NCBI RefSeq assembly: GCF_029193575.1 | Contig: NZ_JARGCS010000056.1 | Span: forward strand, 186,001-250,000 | Length of the DNA: 64,000 bases | From: Pseudomonas entomophila | Lineage (GTDB): Bacteria; Pseudomonadota; Gammaproteobacteria; Pseudomonadales; Pseudomonadaceae | Reading direction: 5' to 3' | In this document: positions 52,974 to 61,589 of the stretch, one piece after another | How positions within the stretch are numbered: the stretch's first letter is position 1 | How the letters are laid out: every line of letters starts with the position of its first letter | Made by a program: the position numbers and the translations under genes | Notes under the pieces: model-generated | Databases searched by the model: none | What the model saw: only the letters and a program-made list of their open reading frames with translations | What the model was told of the DNA's origin: nothing

Positions 52974-54971
52974 TCAGTCTTCCAGCAGCTCTTCGGCGGT
53001 GCCCAGGATGTTCTCCAGGGTGAAACCGAATTCCTCGAACAGCGCGGAGGCCGGAGCCGACTCGCCGTAGGTGGTCATGCCGATGACGCGGCCTTCGAGG
53101 CCGACGTACTTGTACCAGAAGTCGGCATGGGCAGCCTCGATGGCGATGCGCGCACCCACTTCCAGTGGCAGCACCGACTGCTTGTAGGCGGCGTCCTGGG
53201 CGTCGAACACGCTGGTGCTCGGCATCGACACCACACGCACCTTGCGGCCTTGCTCGCTCAGCGTGTCGAACGCCTGCACCGCCAGGCCCACTTCGGAACC
53301 GGTGGCGATCAGGATCAGCTCAGGCTCGCCGGCGCAGTCCTTCAGCACGTAGCCGCCACGGGCGATGTCGGCGATCTGCTGGGCGTCGCGGCTCTGATGC
53401 TGCAGGTTCTGGCGCGAGAAGATCAGCGCCGACGGGCCGTCCTTGCGCTCCAGGGCGGCTTTCCAGGAAACGGCCGACTCGACCGCGTCCGCCGGGCGCC
53501 AGGTGTCCAGGTTCGGGGTGCTGCGCAGGCTGGTCAGTTGCTCGATCGGCTGGTGGGTCGGGCCGTCTTCGCCCAGGCCGATGGAGTCGTGGGTGTAGAC
53601 GTGGATCACCCGCTGCTTCATCAGCGCCGACATGCGTACCGCGTTGCGGGCGTATTCCATGAACATCAGGAAGGTCGCGCCGTAAGGCACCAGGCCGCCG
53701 TGCAGGGCGACGCCGTTCATGATCGCGGTCATGCCGAACTCGCGCACGCCGTAGAACACGTAGTTGCCACTGGCGTCATTGGCCTCGACGCCCTTGCAAC
53801 CTTTCCACAGGGTCAGGTTGGAACCGGCCAGGTCGGCCGAGCCACCGAGGAACTCGGGCAACAGCGGGCCGAAGGCGTTCAGGGTGTTCTGGCTGGCCTT
53901 GCGGCTGGCGATGGTCTCGCCCTTGGCGGCGACTTCATTGATGTAGGCCTGGGCCTTCTCGGCGAAGTCGGCTGGCAGGTCACCGGCAACGCGGCGCTTG
54001 AACTCGGCGGCCAGCTCAGGGAAAGCCTGGGCGTAGGCGGCGAAGCGCTGGTCCCACTCGGCCTCGGCCTTGGCACCGGCTTCCTTGGCGTCCCACTCGG
54101 CATAGATGTCGGCGGGGATTTCGAACGGGCCGTGGTTCCAGTTCAGTTCCTTGCGCGCCAGGGCGATTTCGTCGTTGCCCAGCGGTGCGCCGTGGCAGTC
54201 TTCCTTGCCCTGCTTGTTCGGCGAACCGAAGCCGATGATGGTCTTGCAGCAGATGAGGGTCGGACGGTCGCTCTTGCGCGCGGTCTCGATCGCCATCTTG
54301 ATCTCGTCGGCGTCGTGGCCGTTGACGTTGCGGATCACCTGCCAGTTGTACGCTTCGAAGCGTGCCGGGGTGTTGTCGGTGAACCAGCCGTGCACCTCGC
54401 CGTCGATGGAGATGCCGTTGTCATCGTAGAAGGCGACCAGCTTGTTCAGGCCCAGCGTGCCGGCCAGCGAGGCGACTTCGTGGGAGATGCCTTCCATCAT
54501 GCAGCCATCGCCGAGGAACACGTAGGTGTTGTGGTCGACGATGGTGTGGCCTTCGCGGTTGAACTGCGCGGCCAGGACTTTCTCCGCCAGGGCGAAGCCC
54601 ACGGCGTTGGCGATACCCTGGCCAAGCGGGCCAGTGGTGGTCTCGACGCCAGCGGTGTAGCCGTATTCCGGGTGGCCCGGGGTGCGGCTGTGCAGTTGGC
54701 GGAAGGCCTTGAGGTCGTCGATCGACAGGTCGTAGCCGGTCAGGTGCAACAGCGAGTAGATCAGCATCGAGCCATGGCCGTTGGACAGCACGAAGCGGTC
54801 ACGGTCGGCGAACTTCGGGTTGCTCGGGTTGTGCTTCAGGTAATCGCGCCAAAGCACTTCGGCGATATCCGCCATACCCATGGGGGCACCTGGGTGGCCG
54901 CTGTTGGCCTTTTGCACGGCATCCATGCTGAGGGCACGAATGGCGTTGGCACGCTCACGACGGCTGGGCAT
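52974..54971 (-). CDS. tktA: Transketolase
   Basis: A 665-aa thiamine-diphosphate enzyme of the pentose phosphate pathway, moving two-carbon units between sugar phosphates. LSMDAVQKANSGHPGAPMGMADIAEVLW (about residues 15-40) is signature 1. The thiamine-binding GDGCMMEGISHEVASLAGTLGLNKLVAFYDDN segment lies near 155-186, and VIHVYTHDSIGLGEDGPTHQPIEQL (about 462-486) is signature 2. First gene of the tkt-epd-pgk-lipoprotein-fda block. Confidence 0.96.
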   Translation of the reverse strand: MPSRRERANAIRALSMDAVQKANSGHPGAPMGMADIAEVLWRDYLKHNPSNPKFADRDRFVLSNGHGSMLIYSLLHLTGYDLSIDDLKAFRQLHSRTPGHPEYGYTAGVETTTGPLGQGIANAVGFALAEKVLAAQFNREGHTIVDHNTYVFLGDGCMMEGISHEVASLAGTLGLNKLVAFYDDNGISIDGEVHGWFTDNTPARFEAYNWQVIRNVNGHDADEIKMAIETARKSDRPTLICCKTIIGFGSPNKQGKEDCHGAPLGNDEIALARKELNWNHGPFEIPADIYAEWDAKEAGAKAEAEWDQRFAAYAQAFPELAAEFKRRVAGDLPADFAEKAQAYINEVAAKGETIASRKASQNTLNAFGPLLPEFLGGSADLAGSNLTLWKGCKGVEANDASGNYVFYGVREFGMTAIMNGVALHGGLVPYGATFLMFMEYARNAVRMSALMKQRVIHVYTHDSIGLGEDGPTHQPIEQLTSLRSTPNLDTWRPADAVESAVSWKAALERKDGPSALIFSRQNLQHQSRDAQQIADIARGGYVLKDCAGEPELILIATGSEVGLAVQAFDTLSEQGRKVRVVSMPSTSVFDAQDAAYKQSVLPLEVGARIAIEAAHADFWYKYVGLEGRVIGMTTYGESAPASALFEEFGFTLENILGTAEELLED

Positions 54972-55147
54972 CGCTTATCTCCTGGGGCTTGAATAAGTAG
55001 TGAAACGAAAAAAGGCGGCCATTTTCGCCCACAGCGGGGGCCGGGGGCAATGACGGATGGTCGCAGTCGGGCGATTTTCCTGTGTTTGCCTCCGTTTTCA
55101 CGAAAACCCGTCTCTTTGCAGGAGCGGTTCGGCACCGCTCATCCCGC

Positions 55148-55169
55148 AATATCAAAACTTTTTGATATT
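55148..55169. promoter_or_regulatory. 22-bp palindrome upstream of the ArsR-methyltransferase gene
   Basis: Perfect 10-bp arms AATATCAAAA and TTTTGATATT separated by CT lie 42 bp before the regulator's ATG. A poor promoter candidate (TTGCAG 55174, TAGACT 55197) lies between, so a bound repressor could block it. The length and symmetry fit an ArsR-type operator. Confidence 0.65.
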
Positions 55170-55210
55170 GATCTTGCAGGGGCAACGATGCCTGTCTAGA
55201 CTGCCGCCCC

Positions 55211-56206
55211 ATGAACCTGCGCGCGCAATCGATTCTTCCCCACAGCAGCGACGACCTCGCCGCCTTGTGCAAGGCCAGCGGCGATCCGTTGCGCCTGAAC
55301 GTGCTGCGCGCACTGGCCAGCGACTCGTTCGGCGTGCTGGAGTTGGCGCAGATCTTCGATATCGGCCAGTCCGGCATGAGCCATCACCTCAAGGTCCTGG
55401 CCCAGGCCGACCTGGTGGCCACTCGCCGCGAAGGCAACGCGATCTTCTACCGCCGCGCCCTGCCCGACAGCCTGCGCCTGGGCGGCCGCCTGCATGCGGC
55501 GCTGCTCGAAGAGGTCGACGAGCTCACCCTGCCCGAGGCCGTGCAGACCCGCATCGCCCAGGTGCAACAGCGCCGCGCCGCCACCAGCCAGGACTTCTTC
55601 CTGCGCGTGGAAGAACGCTTCCGCGCCCAGCAAGACCTGATCGCCGGGTTGCCGCAGTACCGCGAAAGCCTGCTGGCGCTGCTCGACAACCTCAGCTTCG
55701 GCCCCGATGCCAGCGCGCTGGAGGTCGGCCCCGGCGACGGCGGCTTCCTGCCCGACCTGGCCCGGCGTTTCACCCACGTCACGGCCCTGGACAACAGCCC
55801 GACCATGCTCGAACTGGCCCGTCAGGTCTGCGAGCGCGAAGGCCTGGGTAACGTAAACCTGCAGTTGGCCGATGCACTGGGGGCCACCGATGCGCAAGCC
55901 GACTGCGTTGTGCTGAACATGGTGCTGCACCATTTCAGCGACCCGGCCCTGGCCCTGCGCCTGCTGGCCGAACGCGTGAAAGCGGGCGGCAGCCTGCTGA
56001 TCACCGAACTGTGCAGCCATGACCAGGGGTGGGCGCGGGAAGCCTGCGGCGACCTGTGGCTTGGTTTCGAGCAGGACGAGCTGGCCCGTTGGGCCAACGC
56101 TGCAGGGCTGGTTCCCGGGGAAAGCCTCTATGTAGGCTTGCGTAACGGCTTCCAGATTCAAGTACGACATTTCCAGCGGACAGCTGGCGACACTCACCAT
56201 CGGTAA
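55211..56206 (+). CDS. ArsR-family regulator fused to a SAM-dependent methyltransferase domain
   Basis: A 331-aa protein. Residues ~12-95 form a winged helix of the ArsR type (LCKASGDPLRLNVLRALASDSFGVLELAQIFDIGQSGMSHHLKVL). Residues ~165-310 form a class I methyltransferase, with SAM motif EVGPGDGGFLPDLARRFTHVTALDNSP (about 174-200) and NMVLHHFSDPALALR. No CxC metal site is seen in the winged-helix part, so metal sensing is unlikely. It is followed by metK at 19 bp. The natural reading is a regulator of the methionine/SAM cycle that senses SAM or SAH, perhaps like the ArsR-type SAH sensor SahR described in Proteobacteria (from memory). Confidence 0.82.
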   Translation: MNLRAQSILPHSSDDLAALCKASGDPLRLNVLRALASDSFGVLELAQIFDIGQSGMSHHLKVLAQADLVATRREGNAIFYRRALPDSLRLGGRLHAALLEEVDELTLPEAVQTRIAQVQQRRAATSQDFFLRVEERFRAQQDLIAGLPQYRESLLALLDNLSFGPDASALEVGPGDGGFLPDLARRFTHVTALDNSPTMLELARQVCEREGLGNVNLQLADALGATDAQADCVVLNMVLHHFSDPALALRLLAERVKAGGSLLITELCSHDQGWAREACGDLWLGFEQDELARWANAAGLVPGESLYVGLRNGFQIQVRHFQRTAGDTHHR

Positions 56207-56225
56207 ACTTTTAGGAACCCGCGAG

Positions 56226-57416
56226 ATGAGCGAATACTCCCTTTTTACCTCCGAGTCCGTGTCCGAAGGGCATCCGGACAAGATCGCCGACCAGATTTCG
56301 GACGCGATCCTCGATGCGATCATCGCCCAGGACAAGTACGCCCGCGTGGCCTGCGAAACCCTGGTCAAGACCGGTGTCGCCATCATCGCCGGTGAAGTGA
56401 CCACCTCGGCCTGGGTCGACCTGGAAGACCTGGTGCGCAAGGTCATCATCGACATCGGCTACAACAGCTCCGACGTCGGCTTCGACGGCGCCACCTGCGC
56501 CGTGATGAACATCATCGGCAAGCAGTCGGTGGACATCGCGCAGGGCGTCGACCGCTCCAAGCCGGAAGACCAGGGTGCCGGCGACCAGGGCCTGATGTTC
56601 GGCTACGCCAGCAACGAGACCGACGTGCTGATGCCCGCACCGATCTGCTTCTCGCACCGCCTGGTCGAACGCCAGGCCGAGGCGCGCAAGTCCGGCCTGC
56701 TGCCGTGGCTGCGCCCGGACGCCAAGTCCCAGGTCACCTGCCGCTACGAGAACGGCAAAGTGGTCGGCATCGACGCAGTGGTGCTGTCGACCCAGCACAA
56801 CCCGGATGTGTCCTATAAAGACCTGCGTGAAGCGGTCATGGAGCTGATCGTCAAGCACACCCTGCCGGCCGAGCTGCTGCACAAGGACACCCAGTTCCAC
56901 ATCAACCCGACCGGCAACTTCATCATCGGCGGCCCGGTGGGCGACTGCGGCCTGACCGGTCGCAAGATCATCGTCGACTCCTACGGCGGCATGGCCCGCC
57001 ACGGTGGCGGCGCATTCTCCGGCAAGGACCCGTCCAAGGTCGACCGCTCGGCCGCCTACGCCGGCCGCTACGTGGCCAAGAACATCGTCGCCGCCGGCCT
57101 GGCCGAGCGCTGCGAGATCCAGGTGTCGTACGCCATCGGCGTGGCCCAGCCGACCTCCATCTCGATCAACACCTTCGGCACCGGCAAGGTCGCCGACGAC
57201 AAGATCGTGCAACTGGTGCGCGAGTGCTTCGACCTGCGCCCGTACGCCATCACCAAGATGCTCGACCTGCTGCACCCGATGTACCAGGAAACCGCGGCCT
57301 ACGGCCACTTCGGCCGAGTGCCGCAGCAGAAGACCGTCGGCGACGACACCTTCACCACCTTCACCTGGGAACGCACCGACCGCGTCGACGCCCTGCGCGA
57401 CGCCGCTGGCCTGTAA
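56226..57416 (+). CDS. metK: S-adenosylmethionine synthetase
   Basis: A 396-aa enzyme that makes SAM from methionine and ATP. SEGHPDKIADQISDAILDAI (about residues 13-32), GAGDQGLMFGYA (about 117-128, ATP site) and GGGAFSGKDPSKVDRSAAY (about 257-277, phosphate loop) are the family signatures. It follows the regulator gene by 19 bp and is ended by a strong terminator, so the two form a two-gene unit. Confidence 0.97.
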   Translation: MSEYSLFTSESVSEGHPDKIADQISDAILDAIIAQDKYARVACETLVKTGVAIIAGEVTTSAWVDLEDLVRKVIIDIGYNSSDVGFDGATCAVMNIIGKQSVDIAQGVDRSKPEDQGAGDQGLMFGYASNETDVLMPAPICFSHRLVERQAEARKSGLLPWLRPDAKSQVTCRYENGKVVGIDAVVLSTQHNPDVSYKDLREAVMELIVKHTLPAELLHKDTQFHINPTGNFIIGGPVGDCGLTGRKIIVDSYGGMARHGGGAFSGKDPSKVDRSAAYAGRYVAKNIVAAGLAERCEIQVSYAIGVAQPTSISINTFGTGKVADDKIVQLVRECFDLRPYAITKMLDLLHPMYQETAAYGHFGRVPQQKTVGDDTFTTFTWERTDRVDALRDAAGL

Positions 57417-57436
57417 GCGTCCTACAGCAGTGAACG

Positions 57437-57470
57437 AAAGCCCCTGCCGAGCGATCGGCAGGGGCTTTTT
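57437..57470 (+). terminator. Intrinsic terminator of metK
   Basis: AAAGCCCCTGCCGA and TCGGCAGGGGCTTTTT pair over a GCGA tetraloop and end in five T residues, starting 20 bp after the metK stop codon. Confidence 0.95.
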
Positions 57471-57560
57471 CGTGACATATCGGCTGACACCTTGGGGCCG
57501 GCACTCAGCTCGATGCAGGCCTAGGCTGAGCACTCCTCCCGCCCTGCAAGGATGCTGGCG

Positions 57561-59315
57561 ATGTCATTCAAGCCGTTCATTGGCCTGTTGCTGCTGTTCT
57601 ACCTGCCCCTCGCCCACGCCTGCCCGCCATGGCCGGCCGAGCGGGCCCATGCCGAGGTCGAGCGGCTGCGCGCCACCCTGGCCGACTGGGACGATCGCTA
57701 CCACCGCCTCGGCGAGTCGCCGGTGGCCGACGAACTCTACGACCAGAGCCGCGAACGCCTGCGCCATCTACAAGGCTGCTTCAGCCTGACCCATGACAAC
57801 GACCCACTGGCCAGCGCGGTCGGGCCGATAGCCCACCCCATACCCCATACCGGTGTCGACAAACTGGCCGACGAAGCCGCCGTCGCCCGCTGGATGCGCG
57901 GCAAGCGAGGCCTGTGGATACAACCCAAGGTCGATGGTGTCGCGGTCTCGTTGATCTATCGCCAAGGCGCGCTGGTGCAACTGCTCAGCCGCGGCGACGG
58001 TAGCCACGGGCATGACTGGAGCCGGCACATCCCGCGCCTGCACGGCATTGCCCGGCAACTGCCACAGGCACTCGACCTGGTGCTGCAGGGCGAGCTCTAC
58101 TGGCGCCTGGACGCACATGTTCAGGCCACGTCGGGCGGCGCGGGCGCGCGTGGCACCGTGGCTGGGCTCATGGCACGCAAGGCGCTGGACGACGCACAGG
58201 GTGCGGGCATCGGCCTATTCGTCTGGAGCTGGCCACAAGGCCCGGCCGAGCAGGCCGAGCGCCTGGCGCAGCTGGCGGCGCTGGGCTTTCCCGACAGCCA
58301 GCGTTTCAGCGTGGCGATCGATGAGGCTACCGACGCCGCACACTGGCGCCAGCACTGGTACCGCTCGCCCCTGCCCTTCGCCACCGACGGCGTGATTCTG
58401 CGCCAAGGCAGCCGCCCACCGGCCAGCCGTTGGCAGGCCAAGGCGCCCTATTGGATCGCCGCCTGGAAGTACCCGTTTTCCCAAGCGCTGGCCGAGGTGC
58501 GCGAGGTCCATTTCCGGGTCGGGCGCACCGGCCGAATCACCCCCGTGGTGCGCTTGCACCCCATCGAGCTGGACGGGCGACGCATCAGCCAGGTCAGCCT
58601 GGGCTCCCTCGCCCGCTGGCAGGCGCTGGATGTGCGCCCAGGGGATCAGGTCGCCATCGACCTCGCCGGCTTGACCATCCCACGCCTGCGCAACGTGGTG
58701 CATCGCGCCCTCGTGCGCGCCACCGTGGCGCCGCCGCCCACGGGGCGATACCACGCGCTCAGCTGCTGGCAGGCCACTGCCGGCTGCGAAGAGCAATTCG
58801 TCGCGCGCCTGGACCGGCTGGCAGGCAAGCACGGGCTCAACCTTCCTTCTATCGGGCAGGGCACCTGGCGTCGGTTGGTGGGGGCCGGGCGGGTGACCCG
58901 ATTGGCCGACTGGTTGACGCTCGGCCTACCGCAACTGGAAGGCATACCCGGCATCGGCAGCACCCGCGCACGGCAACTATCGGCCAGCTTCGCACTGGCG
59001 CGCACCCGGTCGTTCGACCAGTGGCTACGGGGCCTGGGCTTCCCTGCACCGCGCGACCTTGCCCTGGGGACTAACTGGTCCGAGGTCTCCACCCGCCCCC
59101 TCGCAGACTGGCAGGCACTGCCTGGCGTCGGCGACAACGGTGGTCGGCGGATGCAGGCATTTCTTTCGGACCAGGAGGTTCAAGCCCTGGCCCGACAGTT
59201 GGCCGCCAGTGGCATCGATGGGTTCGCATCGGCGCCACCTGGCAATACGCCGCAAAAGATAAATACGCCAGATTTATCTGTTTCCCCGGTAGGAAAACCC
59301 AACAAGGGTTCCTAA
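57561..59315 (+). CDS. ligB: NAD+-dependent DNA ligase LigB with a signal-peptide-like N-terminus
   Basis: A 584-aa LigA-related ligase. The adenylation motif KVDG (Lys123) is intact; GELYWRLD, the FATDGVI segment and AAWKYP motif are further nucleotidyltransferase motifs. An OB fold (VGRTGRITPVVRLHPIELDG, about residues 320-340) and helix-hairpin-helix repeats (LEGIPGIGSTRARQL, about 455; LPGVGDNGGRRMQ) follow. There is no BRCT domain and no obvious zinc finger. The first 22 residues, MSFKPFIGLLLLFYLPLAHACP, look like a secretion signal; E. coli LigB has a similar segment. ATG 57561 is preferred over 57552 because AAGGA lies 8 nt upstream. Confidence 0.88.
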   Translation: MSFKPFIGLLLLFYLPLAHACPPWPAERAHAEVERLRATLADWDDRYHRLGESPVADELYDQSRERLRHLQGCFSLTHDNDPLASAVGPIAHPIPHTGVDKLADEAAVARWMRGKRGLWIQPKVDGVAVSLIYRQGALVQLLSRGDGSHGHDWSRHIPRLHGIARQLPQALDLVLQGELYWRLDAHVQATSGGAGARGTVAGLMARKALDDAQGAGIGLFVWSWPQGPAEQAERLAQLAALGFPDSQRFSVAIDEATDAAHWRQHWYRSPLPFATDGVILRQGSRPPASRWQAKAPYWIAAWKYPFSQALAEVREVHFRVGRTGRITPVVRLHPIELDGRRISQVSLGSLARWQALDVRPGDQVAIDLAGLTIPRLRNVVHRALVRATVAPPPTGRYHALSCWQATAGCEEQFVARLDRLAGKHGLNLPSIGQGTWRRLVGAGRVTRLADWLTLGLPQLEGIPGIGSTRARQLSASFALARTRSFDQWLRGLGFPAPRDLALGTNWSEVSTRPLADWQALPGVGDNGGRRMQAFLSDQEVQALARQLAASGIDGFASAPPGNTPQKINTPDLSVSPVGKPNKGS

Positions 59316-59382
59316 TTGAAGAAAACCAAGGCAGGATTTCCCCCAACTTTATGCTGCCCCGCCCCGACTTGGAGGCCCTCCC

Positions 59383-59778
59383 ATGAAACTGTTCCCCTCG
59401 TTCGTCCTGCTGACTGCCCTGGGCATTGCCGCCAGCGCCGCGCAGGCCGCCCAGCCCGACCCAGGCCTGACCGGCTGCGCAGCCAAGCGCAGCGCCATCG
59501 AGAACCAACTCAAGATCGCCCGTGACAACAACAATGCCGAGCAGGTCGCCGGCCTCGAAAAGGCTCTGCAGGAAAGCACCGAGCACTGCACCGATGCCGG
59601 CCTGCGCAAGGCGCGCGAGCAGCAGGTGCTCGATGCCCGCCACGAGGTGAACCAACGCACCAAGGACCTGGACAAGGCCATGAAGAAAGGCGACCCGGAG
59701 AAGATCAACAAGCGTAAGGAAAAGCTCGCCGAAGCGAAGAAGGAGCTGCAGGAAGCGGTGGACGAACTGGAGCGCTGA
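59383..59778 (+). CDS. DUF1090 periplasmic protein
   Basis: A 131-aa exported protein of the DUF1090 (YqjC-like) family. The signal peptide MKLFPSFVLLTALGIAASAAQAAQ ends at an A-x-A site near residue 22. The mature protein is a charged coiled coil (LKIARDNNNAEQVAGLEKALQES..., then HEVNQRTKDLDKAMKKGD), with a CAAKRSAIENQL start and a second cysteine in ESTEHCTDAGL; the two may form a disulfide. Function unknown. Confidence 0.82.
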   Translation: MKLFPSFVLLTALGIAASAAQAAQPDPGLTGCAAKRSAIENQLKIARDNNNAEQVAGLEKALQESTEHCTDAGLRKAREQQVLDARHEVNQRTKDLDKAMKKGDPEKINKRKEKLAEAKKELQEAVDELER

Positions 59779-59812
59779 GTCAGCGCCCCGCCCCCTGACG
59801 GGCGGGCCCTTT

Positions 59813-60259
59813 TCAGTGATTGCGAAACTCCGTATGACAGGCTTTGCACGCCGCCTCGACCTTGTCCATCGGCGCCTTGAGTTGCGCCGCCTCCAAAGGT
59901 TGCGCACGGGTCACGCCAACCAGTTCGCCGGTCACCGCTTCGAGTTGCCGGGCCAGTTCATGGAAGCGTGCCTGACGCTCCCAGACCTCCGCCCGCGCGC
60001 TGCTGTCACCTGCGTCGCGCACCGACGGAAAATGCTGCCACGGCGCATGAGCCAACGCATCGAGCTTCACGGCGCCGTCGGCGAACGCGCCGCTGTCGAA
60101 CGGCAACCGGCCACGCAGCATGCCACCCATGCCTTCACTGGTGCTGAGCATCTGCTTGAAGATCGCCTTGCGCTGACCCAGCGGCGAATTCGGGTCGACG
60201 CCATCGCAGGCACTCAAGGCCAGCGCAGCGAGCAGTACAAGGGGCAATCGCTGGAGCAT
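59813..60259 (-). CDS. Cytochrome c'-like haem lipoprotein
   Basis: A 148-aa lipoprotein with signal peptide and lipobox LALSAC (about residues 13-18). The C-terminus has CKACH, a covalent haem-binding CxxCH motif, followed by TEFRNH, the pattern of cytochrome c' and cytochrome c556-type four-helix bundles. The RKAIFKQMLSTSEGMGGMLRG helix near the N-terminus carries Met residues that could be the axial ligand. ATG 60259 gives the complete signal; longer frames begin outside it. Divergent from mltA. Redox partner unknown. Confidence 0.82.
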   Translation of the reverse strand: MLQRLPLVLLAALALSACDGVDPNSPLGQRKAIFKQMLSTSEGMGGMLRGRLPFDSGAFADGAVKLDALAHAPWQHFPSVRDAGDSSARAEVWERQARFHELARQLEAVTGELVGVTRAQPLEAAQLKAPMDKVEAACKACHTEFRNH

Positions 60260-60378
60260 CACGGTCACATCAGCCTGGACAAAAGGGGCGCCAGTATCGC
60301 CCCGCTCCAGACAAAGGCCAATACCCATACAGAAACAAAGGTCGAAAACTCATGCTCGGCCGCCACAGGTACTCACTC

Positions 60379-61530
60379 ATGAAATCTGCCCTACGCCACC
60401 TCGCCTGGACGCTGCCGACCCTGGCCTTGCTGGCCGGCTGCAACGGCGGCGAGAGCGCCAAGCCTGAAGCGCACGCCATCGCCACCTACGCCCCCGCCAC
60501 CTGGAAAGACCTGCCCGCCGTCAGCGACGAAGACCTGTTGGCAGGCTTCTACGCCTGGCGCAACGGCTGCGAAAAGCTCAAGCGCGACCCGGTGTGGTCC
60601 GCCACCTGCGAGGCGGCTGGCACGGCGAGCGCCAGTGCCGCACAGGTGCGCACCTTCCTCGAGCAGAACCTGCAGGTGTACGGCCTGCGCTCGGCGCAAA
60701 ACAACGCCAACGGCCTGATCACCGGCTACTACGAACCGGTCTACCCTGGCAGCCTGGCGCGCACCGACAGCGCGCACGTGCCCGTGTACGGCGTGCCCGA
60801 CGACATGATCGTGGTCGACCTGGCCAGCGTGTACCCCGAGCTGAAAGGCAAGCGCCTGCGCGGGCGCCTCGAAGGCCGCGTGCTCAAGCCCTACGACACC
60901 GCCGAAGTGATCAACCGCCAGGGCGTCAAGGCACCGGTGCTGGCCTGGCTGACCGACCCGATGGACTTGCAGTTCCTCCAGGTACAGGGCTCAGGGCGTA
61001 TCCAGCTGGACAACGGTCGCCAACTGCGACTGGGTTATGCCGACCAGAACGGCCACCCCTATAGGCCGATTGGCCGCTGGCTGGTCGAGCAGGGCCAGTT
61101 GCCGAAGGAAGAGGTGACCATGGGCAGCATCCACGCCTGGGCCCAGGCCAACCCGCAGCGGGTGCCGGAACTGTTGGCCAGCAACCCCAGCTACGTGTTC
61201 TTCAGCACCCGCCCGGACAGCAACGAAGGCCCGCGCGGTTCGCTGAACGTGCCCTTGACCGCTGGCTACAGCGTGGCCATCGACCGCAAAGTGATCCCGC
61301 TGGGTAGCCTGTTGTGGCTGTCGACCACCCGCCCGGACGGTGCGCCAGTGGTGCGCCCGGTCGGTGCGCAGGACACCGGCGGCGCGATCACTGGCGAGGT
61401 GCGCGCGGACCTGTTCTGGGGCACCGGGCACGAAGCCGGGGAGCTGGCGGGCAACATGAAGCAGCAGGGGCAGATCTGGATGCTGTGGCCCAAGGGGCAA
61501 CCGCTGCCCGAGGCACCGAAAGTGCCGTGA
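60379..61530 (+). CDS. mltA: Membrane-bound lytic murein transglycosylase A
   Basis: A 383-aa outer-membrane lipoprotein that cleaves peptidoglycan to 1,6-anhydromuropeptides. The lipobox is ALLAGC (Cys18 or so). GLITGYYEPVYPGSL (about residues 115-130) and LQFLQVQGSGRIQLDNGRQLRLGYA (about 200-225) are MltA signatures. The C-terminal 3D domain reads AQDTGGAITGEVRADLFWGTG (about 335-355), with the catalytic Asp. The ATG at 60379 gives the proper lipoprotein signal; the frame opens 27 bp earlier. Confidence 0.93.
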   Translation: MKSALRHLAWTLPTLALLAGCNGGESAKPEAHAIATYAPATWKDLPAVSDEDLLAGFYAWRNGCEKLKRDPVWSATCEAAGTASASAAQVRTFLEQNLQVYGLRSAQNNANGLITGYYEPVYPGSLARTDSAHVPVYGVPDDMIVVDLASVYPELKGKRLRGRLEGRVLKPYDTAEVINRQGVKAPVLAWLTDPMDLQFLQVQGSGRIQLDNGRQLRLGYADQNGHPYRPIGRWLVEQGQLPKEEVTMGSIHAWAQANPQRVPELLASNPSYVFFSTRPDSNEGPRGSLNVPLTAGYSVAIDRKVIPLGSLLWLSTTRPDGAPVVRPVGAQDTGGAITGEVRADLFWGTGHEAGELAGNMKQQGQIWMLWPKGQPLPEAPKVP

Positions 61531-61536
61531 TCGGTG

Positions 61537-61589
61537 GTGAAGCCATCGCGGGGCCTGTGTCTGGGGGGCTTGCCCCGCGATGGCTTCAC
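61537..61589. repeat. REP palindrome between convergent mltA and MAPEG gene
   Basis: Perfect 18-bp arms (61537-61554 and 61572-61589) starting 7 bp after mltA. The right arm contains the last codons and stop of the MAPEG-like gene (stop at 61586-61588), so the element overlaps coding sequence. It can act as a bidirectional transcription end. Confidence 0.8.

Noticed and set aside
54972..55210. A SAM or SAH riboswitch before the regulator-metK unit
   Set aside because: No long structured leader fits before the ATG at 55211, and the dominant signal is a DNA palindrome typical of a protein operator.
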